From contig QCVQ01000013.1 in assembly GCA_003210315.1 (NCBI GenBank), positions 1-41,868 of the forward strand: a stretch of DNA of 41,868 nucleotides. The letters are read 5' to 3'. The position numbers and the translations under genes are program-made. The stretch comes from Synechococcus sp. AG-686-F08. GTDB lineage: Bacteria > Cyanobacteriota > Cyanobacteriia > PCC-6307 > Cyanobiaceae. Shown here piece after piece: positions 26,009 to 36,545 of this stretch. Each line of letters starts with the position of its first letter. Position 1 is the stretch's first letter. The notes below the pieces were generated by a model. That model was given only the letters and a program-made list of their open reading frames with translations, was not told the origin of the DNA and did not search any database.

Positions 26009-26891
26009 AACGAGGAAGCTCAAGCGCTTTCGCTAATTTGCCCACGAAGGCACGACGATTAAAAACGTCATAATTATTGCGTTCAATCTCGTCAAGGATT
26101 CCTCTGTAAAGACGTAAAGAGGTCCAAACAGGCCAGCGCGCATCGGCTGATAACCAGCGCACTCCAGCTTCCGAGCGAACAAACCATTCCCTGGCACGAG
26201 CCAGCTGAAATGACATCAACTCAATCCAGGCATCATTGATCTTGCCGGACAAAAGGTCCTGCTCACTTACGCCAAAATGATGCAGATCTTCCTGCGGCAG
26301 ATAGATCCGTCCTCGGGCACGATCTTCTCCAACATCGCGAAGGATGTTCGTCAGTTGATTTGCAATTCCTAGAGCAACAGCTGCATCAGAAGGATCTGGG
26401 CAATCACTCCAAGGCGCAGAGGTATAAGCCTCGTCGACGCCCATGACGCCCTTCGTCATCAAACCAACGGTTCCGGCAACGCGATAGCAGTAGAGCTTTA
26501 GATCATCAAAGGTTGGATAGCGGGTCCAAGACAAATCCATGCGCTGCCCCTCAATCATGTCGAGGTAGGGCTGAATATCTTGCGGAAATCTCTGCAAGGT
26601 GTCCAGCATGACTGCATCCAAATCATCAACAACGTGGCCGTTAAAGAGCTCCCTAGTTTTTTCTTCCCAACGGTCTAGGCGCTCTGCAAGCTCATCAACC
26701 GAACGTGATTGAGCCTCGTCGCTATCCATCAACTCATCGGTTCGTCGACACCAGACATAAATGGCCCAAATTGCACGTCGCTTCTCAGGCGGCAGCAACA
26801 ACGTTCCTAAATAAAACGTTTTTGCCCACTCAGCTGTCTCAGCACGACAAGCTTCGAAGGCTGCATCGAGATTCGAAGCTGCGAGGGTCAT
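25983..26891 (-). CDS. crtB: Phytoene synthase
   Basis: This 302-residue enzyme condenses two geranylgeranyl diphosphates to phytoene, the first committed carotenoid step. Both Asp-rich substrate-Mg motifs are seen: RRTDELMDSDE (50-59) and NILRDVGEDRARGRIYLP. Length is typical. It starts 3 bases after the pds stop, so pds-crtB form a two-gene operon with consecutive biosynthetic steps, in the order common in cyanobacteria. Confidence 0.96.
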   Translation of the reverse strand: MTLAASNLDAAFEACRAETAEWAKTFYLGTLLLPPEKRRAIWAIYVWCRRTDELMDSDEAQSRSVDELAERLDRWEEKTRELFNGHVVDDLDAVMLDTLQRFPQDIQPYLDMIEGQRMDLSWTRYPTFDDLKLYCYRVAGTVGLMTKGVMGVDEAYTSAPWSDCPDPSDAAVALGIANQLTNILRDVGEDRARGRIYLPQEDLHHFGVSEQDLLSGKINDAWIELMSFQLARAREWFVRSEAGVRWLSADARWPVWTSLRLYRGILDEIERNNYDVFNRRAFVGKLAKALELPRCFVIAQSR

Positions 26892-26894
26892 GAA

Positions 26895-28334
<1,440 letters not shown>

Positions 28335-28419
28335 ACAACCTTAAAAGGATCACGGCCCGGTTCGCTTCCTAAAGTCTTCAGCAACCGCAAGCGCGGTGTC
28401 CTTACGCAATACAAGCCCC

Positions 28420-28767
28420 ATGGCCGACACCCTGCTGAAGAGCACCACTCGCCACGTGCGCCTATTCACTGCCCGCGTGAACGACGGAAGGCTCATCCCG
28501 GACCCGAGTCAACTCACGCTCGACCTCGATCCTGACAATGAATTCCTTTGGAACGAGAGTTGCGTTCAGACGGTTCAAGAACGCTTCCGTGAGCTGGTGG
28601 ATGCCCATGCAGGCCAGCCTCTGAACGACTACAACCTCCGCCGAATCGGCTCAGAGTTAGAGGGGACCATTCGTCAGCTCCTTCAAGCCGGCCAGCTGAG
28701 CTACAACCCGGATTGTCGGGTTTTGAATTACTCCATGGGTCTACCCCGCACGCCTGAACTGCTGTGA
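28420..28767 (+). CDS. ndhM: NDH-1 subunit M
   Basis: This 115-residue oxygenic-phototroph-specific subunit of the NDH-1 complex sits on the cytoplasmic arm at the thylakoid membrane. The sequence [16 protein letters not shown] at the start and [20 protein letters not shown] at the end are NdhM. The frame is open to 28396; ATG at 28420 gives the family start. Its TGA overlaps the GTG of the next gene (GTGA), so both are probably co-translated. Divergent from pds. Confidence 0.94.
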   Translation: MADTLLKSTTRHVRLFTARVNDGRLIPDPSQLTLDLDPDNEFLWNESCVQTVQERFRELVDAHAGQPLNDYNLRRIGSELEGTIRQLLQAGQLSYNPDCRVLNYSMGLPRTPELL

Positions 28768-29366
28768 GCCGCTCCCCTTACGACCGTCCACGGGGCGGCA
28801 ATCCACGTCGCTCAGATGAGCGCAGAGGAGCGCGTTTCAGCCCTCCTCCACAGGGCAACAACGAGGGTGGTGATGGAGGCGGTCGTTTCAACACGACCAG
28901 AATTGCTGTTCTCGCGGGAGTTCTGGTGGTGGGAATCGGAATTGGCAGTGCTCTCACGAGCACCACGCAGGGAGATCAAGGCAACATCGCAAGCAGTGAG
29001 CAACTGGATTTAGCGGTACCAGACCCCGAGTTTTGCAAGCAGTGGGGGGCCAGTGCCTTTGTGATGGACATTGAGATGTATACGACCATGAACCCATCCA
29101 GCAGCTTCGTGACGCAGCCCACCCTTCAGCCAGGCTGCGTGATTCGCCGCGAGAACTGGTCCGTCTTACGCAAGGAAGGAGCCATCACCGCTGCTCAAGA
29201 ACGGCAATGCAAACAAAGGATGAACACCTTCGCTTACATCGGCTCAGTGAGAGACAAACCCGCTGTGCGCTGCGTTTACCAAACTGATATCACCCAAAAC
29301 AAATTTTTAACCAAAGGGATTGCCGACGACACTGTTGGTATTACCCCAGAAGCTGATCAGTTTTAA
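28764..29366 (+). CDS. DUF3172 family protein, single-pass membrane
   Basis: This 200-residue conserved cyanobacterial protein is, I believe, of the DUF3172 family. The first ~42 residues are Arg/Gly/Pro/Ser-rich and hydrophilic, then comes one transmembrane segment ([19 protein letters not shown], about 46-64), then a conserved soluble domain with Cys in [32 protein letters not shown] and VRCVYQ. Four cysteines on one side of the membrane suggest disulfides or a cofactor, which is inference. GTG start overlaps the ndhM stop. Its own stop overlaps the rbcR stop by four bases. Function unknown; linkage to ndhM hints at the thylakoid. Confidence 0.8.
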   Translation: MSRSPYDRPRGGNPRRSDERRGARFSPPPQGNNEGGDGGGRFNTTRIAVLAGVLVVGIGIGSALTSTTQGDQGNIASSEQLDLAVPDPEFCKQWGASAFVMDIEMYTTMNPSSSFVTQPTLQPGCVIRRENWSVLRKEGAITAAQERQCKQRMNTFAYIGSVRDKPAVRCVYQTDITQNKFLTKGIADDTVGITPEADQF

Positions 29367-30358
29367 GAGGCGTCAAAATCTGTGGCCATGGGTTCTGGCC
29401 CTACGGCCGCAGGCCTTGGCTGACGCAAAGGACTATCGGCACTGGCAAACACAGGCAAAACATCACACCGAAATGCTTCCGCCGCCCGTGAGCAGTAGCG
29501 CGCTGGATGGGTAATCAGCCTTAACTGGCGCCGCACCTGCAGTCCCACCACAGATGGCTTGTGCAAGCTGCCTGCCGTGAGCTCCCTCTCAATCGAGACC
29601 ACCGGAAGGAAAGCGGCACCTAAGCCGGATTGCACAGCATTTTTGATGGCCTCAAGGGAATTGAGCTCCATCTCAATCCTCAATCTCTGCACATCCAAAC
29701 CAGAACGAGCCAGGAGCTGATCCACCATTTTCCGAGTGGTGGACTGGGCATCTAAACAAACAAATCCCAATCGATACAGATCTTCCTTGCTGAGTTCTGG
29801 CAGGCGAGCCAAGGGATGCTTCACCGGAAGCACCAACGCCAATTCATCACTTGCGTAAGGAACCACCTGAAGCAACTCATTCAACTCAGCGGGTAATTCA
29901 CCGCCAATGATGGCCAGATCAATTTGACCATTCGCCACGCTCCAGCCCGTTCGTCTCGTGCTGTGCACATGCAGCTGCACTGCCACATCTGGAAATTTTT
30001 GCCGAAAGAGACCAATCATTCGTGGCATCAAATAGGTTCCCGTGGTTTGACTGGCACCCACCACGAGAGATCCTCCTTTCAAGTTGTGCAGGTCATCTAG
30101 GGCACGACACGCCTCATGGCATTGACTCAGAATTCGATCGCAATAGCTCAGCAACAAGTGACCAGCTTCGGTGAGCTGAGCCTTGCGGCCTCCGCGGTCA
30201 AATAAAGACACCTCAAGCTGCTTCTCCAGGTTCTGGATCTGCAAACTGACCGCTGGCTGCGTGACGTAAAGACTGTCTGCAGCTTTTTTAAAGCTCCCTT
30301 CACTAACGATGGCGCGAAGGATACGCAGCTGATCCAGTGTGAAAGGCAGATCGGCCAT
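29363..30358 (-). CDS. rbcR: LysR-type regulator RbcR (Ycf30)
   Basis: This 331-residue LysR-family transcription factor has a winged HTH (about 4-62) with [20 protein letters not shown] and an effector domain with [22 protein letters not shown] and [16 protein letters not shown]. The text matches RbcR, the RuBisCO/carbon-fixation regulator, closer than the NdhR/CmpR relatives. ATG at 30358 is the family start; an ATG at 30391 would add 11 residues. Divergent from the NnrU-like gene with 90 bases between, which is the expected place for an autoregulatory LysR box. I did not find a clear T-N11-A site to commit to. Confidence 0.88.
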   Translation of the reverse strand: MADLPFTLDQLRILRAIVSEGSFKKAADSLYVTQPAVSLQIQNLEKQLEVSLFDRGGRKAQLTEAGHLLLSYCDRILSQCHEACRALDDLHNLKGGSLVVGASQTTGTYLMPRMIGLFRQKFPDVAVQLHVHSTRRTGWSVANGQIDLAIIGGELPAELNELLQVVPYASDELALVLPVKHPLARLPELSKEDLYRLGFVCLDAQSTTRKMVDQLLARSGLDVQRLRIEMELNSLEAIKNAVQSGLGAAFLPVVSIERELTAGSLHKPSVVGLQVRRQLRLITHPARYCSRAAEAFRCDVLPVFASADSPLRQPRPAAVGPEPMATDFDAS

Positions 30359-30448
30359 AAGCGACAGCCGACCCGGCGGGGATAGCTCCAAAACTTTAAA
30401 GGGAAGGAACCCACCGCCCTTCAGAATTAACCTTCACGCAGCAACTCT

Positions 30449-31195
30449 TTGGATGAGCTCCTAGGCGGCGGAATACACCACTCCAGCTTGGTCATGCTGT
30501 TGCTGCTCTTGGTCTTCGCTGTGATTCACAGCGGTGGGGCTGCCCTTCGCACTCGCGCTGAAGCCAAAATCGGCGCTAGAGCCTGGCGAGTGCTTTTTGC
30601 CGCCCTAAGTATTCCCTCGGCAGTTGTGGTGATCGGCTACTTCCTTGCCCATCGGTATGACGGCCTAAGGCTCTGGAATCTTCAAGGTGTGCAGGGCTTG
30701 ATCCCCGTGATTTGGGTGCTGACAGCCATCAGTTTTCTGTTTCTCTATCCAGCCACATACAACCTGCTTGAAATTCCTGCTGTCCTGAAACCACAAGTGC
30801 GGCTCTACGCCACAGGCATCATCCGGATCAGCCGTCATCCTCAAGCCGTTGGTCAGGTTCTTTGGTGCTTCAGCCATGCCCTTTGGATCGGAAGCAGCTT
30901 CATGGTCGTGACCTGCATCGGCCTAATCGGACATCACCTTTTCGCGGTGTGGCATGGAGACCGACGTCTACAAGCTCGATTTGGTGATGACTTCGTAAAT
31001 CTGAAACAAAGCACATCCGTGCTGCCTTTTGCCGCTGTGCTTGATGGCCGCCAGACCCTGATTTGGAGCGAGTTGCTGCGTCCAGCACAACTTGGAATCG
31101 CGATCGCTGTTGGGGTTTTTTGGTGGGCTCATCGCTTCATCTCCTTGGGAGGCATCGCGTTCCTTCACTCACCTCTTGAAGGGCTTTTGAGCTGA
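30449..31195 (+). CDS. NnrU family membrane protein, Z-ISO-like
   Basis: This 248-residue polytopic membrane protein has about six hydrophobic segments. The block GIIRISRHPQAVGQVLWCFSH and the later GHHLFAVWHGDRRL mark the NnrU family, which includes plant 15-cis-zeta-carotene isomerase (Z-ISO), a haem-dependent membrane enzyme that uses His ligands. Several His are kept here. Its gene lies 2 kb from pds-crtB, which make the pathway intermediates upstream of the isomerase step, so a Z-ISO role is a fair hypothesis, not shown. TTG at 30449 is the opening codon; a start at the ATG at 30494 (before LLLLLVFAV) is possible. It precedes ndhF by 34 bases. Confidence 0.75.
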   Translation: MDELLGGGIHHSSLVMLLLLLVFAVIHSGGAALRTRAEAKIGARAWRVLFAALSIPSAVVVIGYFLAHRYDGLRLWNLQGVQGLIPVIWVLTAISFLFLYPATYNLLEIPAVLKPQVRLYATGIIRISRHPQAVGQVLWCFSHALWIGSSFMVVTCIGLIGHHLFAVWHGDRRLQARFGDDFVNLKQSTSVLPFAAVLDGRQTLIWSELLRPAQLGIAIAVGVFWWAHRFISLGGIAFLHSPLEGLLS

Positions 31196-31229
31196 ACTGC
31201 CTACACTCAAAACACTCTGCTTCACTCGG

Positions 31230-33233
31230 ATGCCATCGGCTGCCGATTTTGCCTGGCTGATCCCAGTGCTCCCTCTCGTTGGGGCATTGATCACAGGGCT
31301 TGGTCTGATTAGCTTCAATCGCACCATCAACCGGCTCAAAAAACCAGTGGCCTTACTGCTGATCAGCTGCATTGGAGCTGCAGCGGTCATTAGTTACGCC
31401 GTTCTGTTCGAACAGTTGAGTGGAGCCCCCCCCGTTGAACACCTGTTCATCTGGGCAAGTGCTGGAGACTTCATCCTTCCGATGGGGTACGTCGTCGACC
31501 CACTTGCAGCTGTGATGCTCGCCTTGGTGACAACGGTGGCGCTGCTGGTGATGATTTATTCCCACGGCTACATGGCCCACGACAAGGGCTATGTGCGCTT
31601 CTTTACCTATCTGGCGATCTTCAGCAGCTCCATGTTGGGGCTTGTGGTCAGTCCCAACCTTCTGGAAATTTATGTGTTCTGGGAGCTGGTGGGGATGGCC
31701 TCCTACCTCTTGGTGGGCTTCTGGTACGACCGTGAAGGCGCCGCTCACGCGGCCCAGAAAGCGTTTGTCGTTAATCGCGTTGGTGATTTCGGACTCCTGC
31801 TCGGGATCCTCGGGCTTTATTGGGCCACGGGAAGCTTTGGATTCCAAGGCATTGCAGATGGATTATCAGCAGCCGTTAGCAGTGGAGTCGTGCCGGGATG
31901 GGCAGCGCTGGCGCTCTGCCTCTTTGTGTTTATGGGGCCAATGGCCAAGTCAGCCCAATTCCCTCTTCACGTTTGGCTGCCTGACGCCATGGAGGGCCCC
32001 ACTCCGATCTCTGCCTTGATCCACGCGGCCACCATGGTCGCGGCAGGTGTATTCCTTGTGGCCAGGTTGGAACCTCTTTACGCCCAGTTCCCTGCTGTGG
32101 GCACGTTCATCGCTGTGATTGGAACGATCACCTGCTTCCTTGGAGCCTCCATCGCTCTAACCCAGATGGATCTCAAAAAAGGACTTGCATACAGCACTGT
32201 TTCGCAGTTGGGATACATGATGCTGGCCATGGGCTGCGGTGCGCCCGTTGCTGGAATGTTCCACCTCGTGACCCATGCCTTCTTCAAGGCAATGTTGTTC
32301 CTTGGCTCTGGATCTGTGATCCATGCCATGGAAGATGTGGTGGGTCACGAACCTGTCCTCGCCCAAGACATGCGACTGATGGGTGGACTTCGCAAAAAGA
32401 TGCCGATTACGGCCATCACCTTTTTGATCGGTTGTGTTGCCATTAGTGGCATCCCACCCCTGGCAGGCTTCTGGAGCAAGGATGAAATCCTTGGCCAGGC
32501 CTTCAACAGTTATCCCTTGCTCTGGGCTGTTGGCTTTGCCACTGCGGGCATGACTGCCTTTTATATGTTCCGCCTCTACTTCCTGACCTTCGAAGGTGAG
32601 TTCCGAGGCAACGATTCAGCGCTACAAAACCAGCTCATGGCAGCCGCAGGGAAGAAAGTCGAGGAGGGTCACGATCACCACGCCGCAGGAAGTGTTCACG
32701 AGTCACCCTGGTCCATGACCCTTCCACTAGCTGTTCTCGCTGTCCCATCAGCGCTGATTGGCCTGCTCGGAACACCCTGGAACAGTCGCTTCGCCGGGCT
32801 GCTAAATCCTGAAGAGGCTGCAGAGATGGCTGAACACTTCAGTTGGGGAGAATTCCTTCCACTCGCAGGAGCCTCCGTTGCGATTTCCGTCACTGGGCTC
32901 ACGGTGGCTGTCCTCGCTTACGCCCTCCACCGGATCGACCTCGGCGAACTGGTTGCTGCTCGCTTCCCAACCATCAATGCCTTCCTGGCAAACAAGTGGT
33001 ATTTGGATGCCATCAACGAGAAGCTGTTTGTTCGCAGCAGTCGAAAGTTGGCCCGTGAAGTCCTGGAAGTGGATGCCAAGGTTGTGGATGGCGTGGTGAA
33101 TCTCACCGGACTGCTCACCCTTGGCAGCGGCGAAGGCCTCAAATACTTCGAAACAGGCAGAGCCCAGTTCTATGCGCTCATCGTGTTCGGTGGAGTGATT
33201 GCCTTAGTGGTCCTCTTTGGTGCCCTGGGCTGA
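31230..33233 (+). CDS. ndhF: NDH-1 subunit 5 (NdhF1)
   Basis: This 667-residue proton-pumping membrane subunit belongs to the cyanobacterial NDH-1L complex (respiration and cyclic electron flow). The N-terminal domain is typical for chain 5 (DPLAAVMLALVTTVALLVM), then the antiporter-like core with WELVGMASYLLVGFWY, KSAQFPLHVWLPDAMEGPTP and the key Lys/Glu positions in these helices. The C-terminal part includes a His-containing loop (EEGHDHHAAG) and the lateral helix region. It resembles the NdhF1 type rather than NdhF3/F4 of the CO2-uptake complexes, mainly because ndhD follows. Confidence 0.94.
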   Translation: MPSAADFAWLIPVLPLVGALITGLGLISFNRTINRLKKPVALLLISCIGAAAVISYAVLFEQLSGAPPVEHLFIWASAGDFILPMGYVVDPLAAVMLALVTTVALLVMIYSHGYMAHDKGYVRFFTYLAIFSSSMLGLVVSPNLLEIYVFWELVGMASYLLVGFWYDREGAAHAAQKAFVVNRVGDFGLLLGILGLYWATGSFGFQGIADGLSAAVSSGVVPGWAALALCLFVFMGPMAKSAQFPLHVWLPDAMEGPTPISALIHAATMVAAGVFLVARLEPLYAQFPAVGTFIAVIGTITCFLGASIALTQMDLKKGLAYSTVSQLGYMMLAMGCGAPVAGMFHLVTHAFFKAMLFLGSGSVIHAMEDVVGHEPVLAQDMRLMGGLRKKMPITAITFLIGCVAISGIPPLAGFWSKDEILGQAFNSYPLLWAVGFATAGMTAFYMFRLYFLTFEGEFRGNDSALQNQLMAAAGKKVEEGHDHHAAGSVHESPWSMTLPLAVLAVPSALIGLLGTPWNSRFAGLLNPEEAAEMAEHFSWGEFLPLAGASVAISVTGLTVAVLAYALHRIDLGELVAARFPTINAFLANKWYLDAINEKLFVRSSRKLAREVLEVDAKVVDGVVNLTGLLTLGSGEGLKYFETGRAQFYALIVFGGVIALVVLFGALG

Positions 33234-33349
33234 ACGATCTTCTGTTTTCGAGCGTTCAGGAGTGAGGGTTATGTGTGTCAACGCCTATCGAGTGGATGCG
33301 CGTTCGCCCAAGATTTCTACACTCCGAACAGTGGTGAAAGACCTGTCCC

Positions 33350-35026
33350 GTGCTCGAATTTGCCGTTAGTGCACCCTTTAATCCGGCATTCGACATCTCA
33401 AGCGGTATCGTTCCGGCCACTTTCCCGTGGCTGAGCCTTTCGATCCTGTTCCCCATCGTTGGGGCCTTCATCGTTCCTTTCGTGCCAGACGACGGTGATG
33501 GCAAAAAGGTGCGCTGGTTTGCGCTCGGTATTGCTCTCACCACCTTCCTGATTACAGCTGCGGCTTATCTCACGGGATATGACCCCAGTTACAGCGGACT
33601 TCAGCTCTCAGAGCGGGTGAGCTGGCTGCCCAATCTCGGGCTCACATGGGCTGTCGGGGCGGATGGCCTCTCGATGCCCCTGATCCTGCTTACGAGCTTC
33701 ATCACAGCCCTAGCGGTTCTGGCCGCCTGGCCTGTGACCTTTAAACCCAAGCTGTTCTTCTTCTTGATCCTGGCGATGGATGGCGGCCAAATTGCCGTCT
33801 TCGCCGTGCAAGACATGCTGCTGTTCTTCCTCGCCTGGGAATTAGAGCTGCTTCCCGTTTACCTCTTGCTTGCCATCTGGGGCGGAAAGAAACGTCAATA
33901 CGCGGCTACAAAGTTCATTATCTATACGGCTGGAAGCTCTCTGTTCATCCTCTTGGCCGCACTAGCCATGGGCTTTTTCGGCGGTGGAGTTCCCAATTTC
34001 GAATACAGCGTTCTCGCCCAAAAAGGATTCAGTACTGGATTTGAGCTCCTCTGTTATGCGGGGTTGTTGATTGCATTCGGGGTGAAATTACCGATCGTTC
34101 CACTCCACACCTGGCTTCCTGATGCCCATGGAGAAGCCACCGCACCAGTGCACATGCTGCTTGCGGGAATTTTGCTCAAAATGGGTGGCTATGCATTGAT
34201 GCGCTTTAACGCCGAAATCCTGCCAGTAGCGCATGCCCAATTCGCCCCGCTACTGGTGGTGCTGGGTGTCGTGAACATCATCTACGCAGCGCTTACATCC
34301 TTCGCTCAACGCAATCTCAAACGCAAGATCGCGTATAGCTCAATCAGCCATATGGGCTTCGTGCTGATCGGTATTGGCAGCTTCAGCGAACTAGGAACGA
34401 GTGGCGCCATGCTGCAAATGATCAGTCACGGATTGATCGGAGCCAGCCTGTTCTTCCTTGTGGGTGCCACCTACGACCGAACCCACACTCTTCAGCTGGA
34501 TGAAATGGGTGGCATTGGCCAAAAAATGCGCATCATGTTTGCCCTATGGACTGTTTGCTGCCTCGCCTCCCTTGCCTTGCCTGGCATGAGTGGATTTGTG
34601 AGCGAACTGATGGTATTCACTGGCTTTGCTACCGATGAGGCTTACACCCTCAGCTTCCGAATCGTCATCGACGGGCTGGCTGCCATCGGTGTGATCCTGA
34701 CGCCGATCTATTTGCTATCTATGTTGAGAGAGATCTTCTTCGGAAAAGAAAACAGCGAGCTCGTTTCTCACTCCAATCTTGTTGATGCTGAGCCCAGAGA
34801 GGTTTACATCATTGGTTGTCTGCTGGTTCCAATCATCGGTATCGGGCTTTATCCAAAGATCATGACTGACAGCTACAGCAACACGATCTCAGCTCTTGTG
34901 AGGCGTGATGTTGATGCGATGGAAAGGATCACACGACCAACAGCACCTTTAATTCGCAGCACTTCCCTTGTGCCAGCGTTGTTCTCGGCACCAAAACTGA
35001 CGCAAACCAGCCAGCCCGTCTCGTAA
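33350..35026 (+). CDS. ndhD: NDH-1 subunit 4 (NdhD1)
   Basis: This 558-residue membrane subunit of NDH-1 has [19 protein letters not shown], then [21 protein letters not shown] with the conserved Glu residues, [19 protein letters not shown] and [13 protein letters not shown]. Start is GTG at 33350 (peptide LEFAVSAPF). The 116-base gap after ndhF holds no gene I can support. A clear terminator follows. The two genes together point to the NDH-1L form of the complex. The C-terminal ~40 residues are hydrophilic and look unconserved. Confidence 0.94.
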   Translation: MLEFAVSAPFNPAFDISSGIVPATFPWLSLSILFPIVGAFIVPFVPDDGDGKKVRWFALGIALTTFLITAAAYLTGYDPSYSGLQLSERVSWLPNLGLTWAVGADGLSMPLILLTSFITALAVLAAWPVTFKPKLFFFLILAMDGGQIAVFAVQDMLLFFLAWELELLPVYLLLAIWGGKKRQYAATKFIIYTAGSSLFILLAALAMGFFGGGVPNFEYSVLAQKGFSTGFELLCYAGLLIAFGVKLPIVPLHTWLPDAHGEATAPVHMLLAGILLKMGGYALMRFNAEILPVAHAQFAPLLVVLGVVNIIYAALTSFAQRNLKRKIAYSSISHMGFVLIGIGSFSELGTSGAMLQMISHGLIGASLFFLVGATYDRTHTLQLDEMGGIGQKMRIMFALWTVCCLASLALPGMSGFVSELMVFTGFATDEAYTLSFRIVIDGLAAIGVILTPIYLLSMLREIFFGKENSELVSHSNLVDAEPREVYIIGCLLVPIIGIGLYPKIMTDSYSNTISALVRRDVDAMERITRPTAPLIRSTSLVPALFSAPKLTQTSQPVS

Positions 35027-35051
35027 AGATCTTCGTCCTTTCTCTGCGAAT

Positions 35052-35085
35052 GCGATTCAGATCCTGAATCGCTCCTTAATTTTTA
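35052..35085 (+). terminator. Intrinsic terminator of ndhF-ndhD
   Basis: GCGATTCAG-ATC-CTGAATCGC is a perfect 9-bp stem with a three-base loop, followed by TCCTTAATTTTTA. It starts 25 bases after the ndhD stop and separates ndhD from the next gene. Confidence 0.8.
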
Positions 35086-35111
35086 GACGCCTGTCGCACA
35101 CTCTGTTCGCC

Positions 35112-35501
35112 ATGCGTCAGATCAATTTCAGTCTGATTTTCATCTTTGGACTCGGCACGGTGTTTTTCACGTTGGAAAACACCAACCCCACCACGGTGAA
35201 TGTGTTGCCGTGGATGCACTTCACCTTGCCTCTGGCCGCTCTTCTGCTCCTCTCAGGGGGTATCGGTGCTGTCGCAGCCTGGCTTTTTGCGAGCTGGAGC
35301 GGAATGCTCAACACGGTGGAACGATTGGGAAAATCCACTGAATTCGAAGCCCAGCAGGTTCGCATTCAAGAATTAGAAACCGATCTCGATCGCTACCGCT
35401 CAACGGTGCAAACCCAGCTAGGGCTCCTGCCCTCAGGCAATAGTGACTCGACCTCAAGCTCAACGGCGAATCCCACCGTAGACATCGATTCACAGTCCTA
35501 A
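35112..35501 (+). CDS. LapA/DUF1049 domain membrane protein
   Basis: This 129-residue protein has two transmembrane segments (about 7-22 and 38-62) with ENTNPTTVNVLPW between them, the pattern of the LapA (DUF1049) domain of envelope or membrane assembly proteins. A coiled-coil-prone stretch follows (RLGKSTEFEAQQVRIQELE...), then a Ser/Thr-rich unconserved tail. Start is ATG at 35112. It stands alone after the ndhD terminator. The specific role in cyanobacteria is unknown. Confidence 0.75.
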   Translation: MRQINFSLIFIFGLGTVFFTLENTNPTTVNVLPWMHFTLPLAALLLLSGGIGAVAAWLFASWSGMLNTVERLGKSTEFEAQQVRIQELETDLDRYRSTVQTQLGLLPSGNSDSTSSSTANPTVDIDSQS

Positions 35502-35541
35502 AAGATGAAACTCTGACGGCAACAAAAGAGCCAATCTCCTG

Positions 35542-35557
35542 GGGGACTGGCGTCCCC
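35542..35557 (+). other. G+C-rich hairpin upstream of scpA
   Basis: GGGGAC-TGGC-GTCCCC gives a 6-bp stem between the LapA-like gene and scpA. No T-run follows, so it may be a weak terminator or a leader hairpin. Confidence 0.35.
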
Positions 35558-35585
35558 TCGACTGGGCCGATACCTTTCCATCAGA

Positions 35586-36500
35586 TTGAGGTTGTTTTTG
35601 TCTGATGCCGGCCTGACCTCAAAAGCTGATGCCGGCGCCCGTCTTGCGATTCGTCTGCTCCAGGATGCTGCTCAAAGCGGCACTCTCGATCCTTGGGACG
35701 TCGATGTCATCTCAGTGGTAGACGGGTTTCTAGATCAGCTGAGACAACGCATTGAAATCCCCCGACGAGTGGCCGCTCAGCTGGGCCAACAGGGAGGAAG
35801 CTACGAACGGGATCTAGCCGAGAGCAGCGAAGCCTTCCTCGCTGCATCAGTGTTGGTGGGGCTCAAAGCGGAGGTGCTGGAAGCAAGCACGCTCCCTCCA
35901 GAACCAGTTCTGGAAGACGCTTTCGACCCTGACTTCATGGAGCAGGGTTGGCTGGATCCCCGATTCAATTTGCCGCGACATCCTGAACGTCACCTTTTGA
36001 GGCGCCCTGTTGCTCCTCCTCCTTTAAGGCGGCCGGTCACGCTGGGGGAGCTGATTGAACAGCTAGAGACTATTGCCGAGCAATTAGAGACTGACGAACT
36101 GGACATGCGCCGGCGACAACGTCAGAAGCGCTTCAGCAACCGTGAAGCAATCGCTCAAGTCGCGGCGTTGGCTCACCGGGAAAAACTTCCTGAAACCACT
36201 GCCGCCTTAGGCGTGTTCCTTAAAGAATGGGAACAGGCCTTGCACTGGGTTGATTTCGAGTTTCTCGTAAGCCGCTGGGCAGAGGCCGCTGCGCCTGACC
36301 TCGACACAGACCGCGTTGGGGTGTTCTGGGCTCTTTTATTCCTGTCCTCTCAGAGTCAGGTCGAGCTGGAACAGGTTGGCTCGCTGCATGCACCCATTCG
36401 TCTCAAGCGTCTGCTGGTTGCCGGCGAAATCACGCAGCTGCCGATCAACAGCCTTGAAGTGCCAGATATCACGCCGACCTTGCCCGCGATTGCCGCCTAA
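35586..36500 (+). CDS. scpA: Segregation and condensation protein A
   Basis: This 304-residue kleisin subunit bridges SMC heads with ScpB in chromosome compaction. It shows the ScpA N-terminal helical block (ARLAIRLLQDAAQSGTLDPWDVDVI; FLDQL; FLAASVLVGLKAEVL) and a C-terminal winged-helix part with FLFLSSQSQVELEQ-type ending. The central part is charged and variable. The frame starts with TTG at 35586; the first Met is far inside, so TTG is likely real, though a GTG/TTG a few codons on (35592, 35598) cannot be excluded. No scpB is adjacent. Cyanobacterial ScpA is often hard to recognise; I am fairly sure. Confidence 0.82.
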   Translation: MRLFLSDAGLTSKADAGARLAIRLLQDAAQSGTLDPWDVDVISVVDGFLDQLRQRIEIPRRVAAQLGQQGGSYERDLAESSEAFLAASVLVGLKAEVLEASTLPPEPVLEDAFDPDFMEQGWLDPRFNLPRHPERHLLRRPVAPPPLRRPVTLGELIEQLETIAEQLETDELDMRRRQRQKRFSNREAIAQVAALAHREKLPETTAALGVFLKEWEQALHWVDFEFLVSRWAEAAAPDLDTDRVGVFWALLFLSSQSQVELEQVGSLHAPIRLKRLLVAGEITQLPINSLEVPDITPTLPAIAA

Positions 36501-36545
36501 TCACCCTCTTATGTTGATGGATAGGTTTTTAAGCTTGGTACGTCA

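Noticed and set aside
31353-31847. 164-residue minus-strand frame
   Set aside because: Antisense to ndhF; rich in His/Gln/Glu as expected from the complement of hydrophobic codons.
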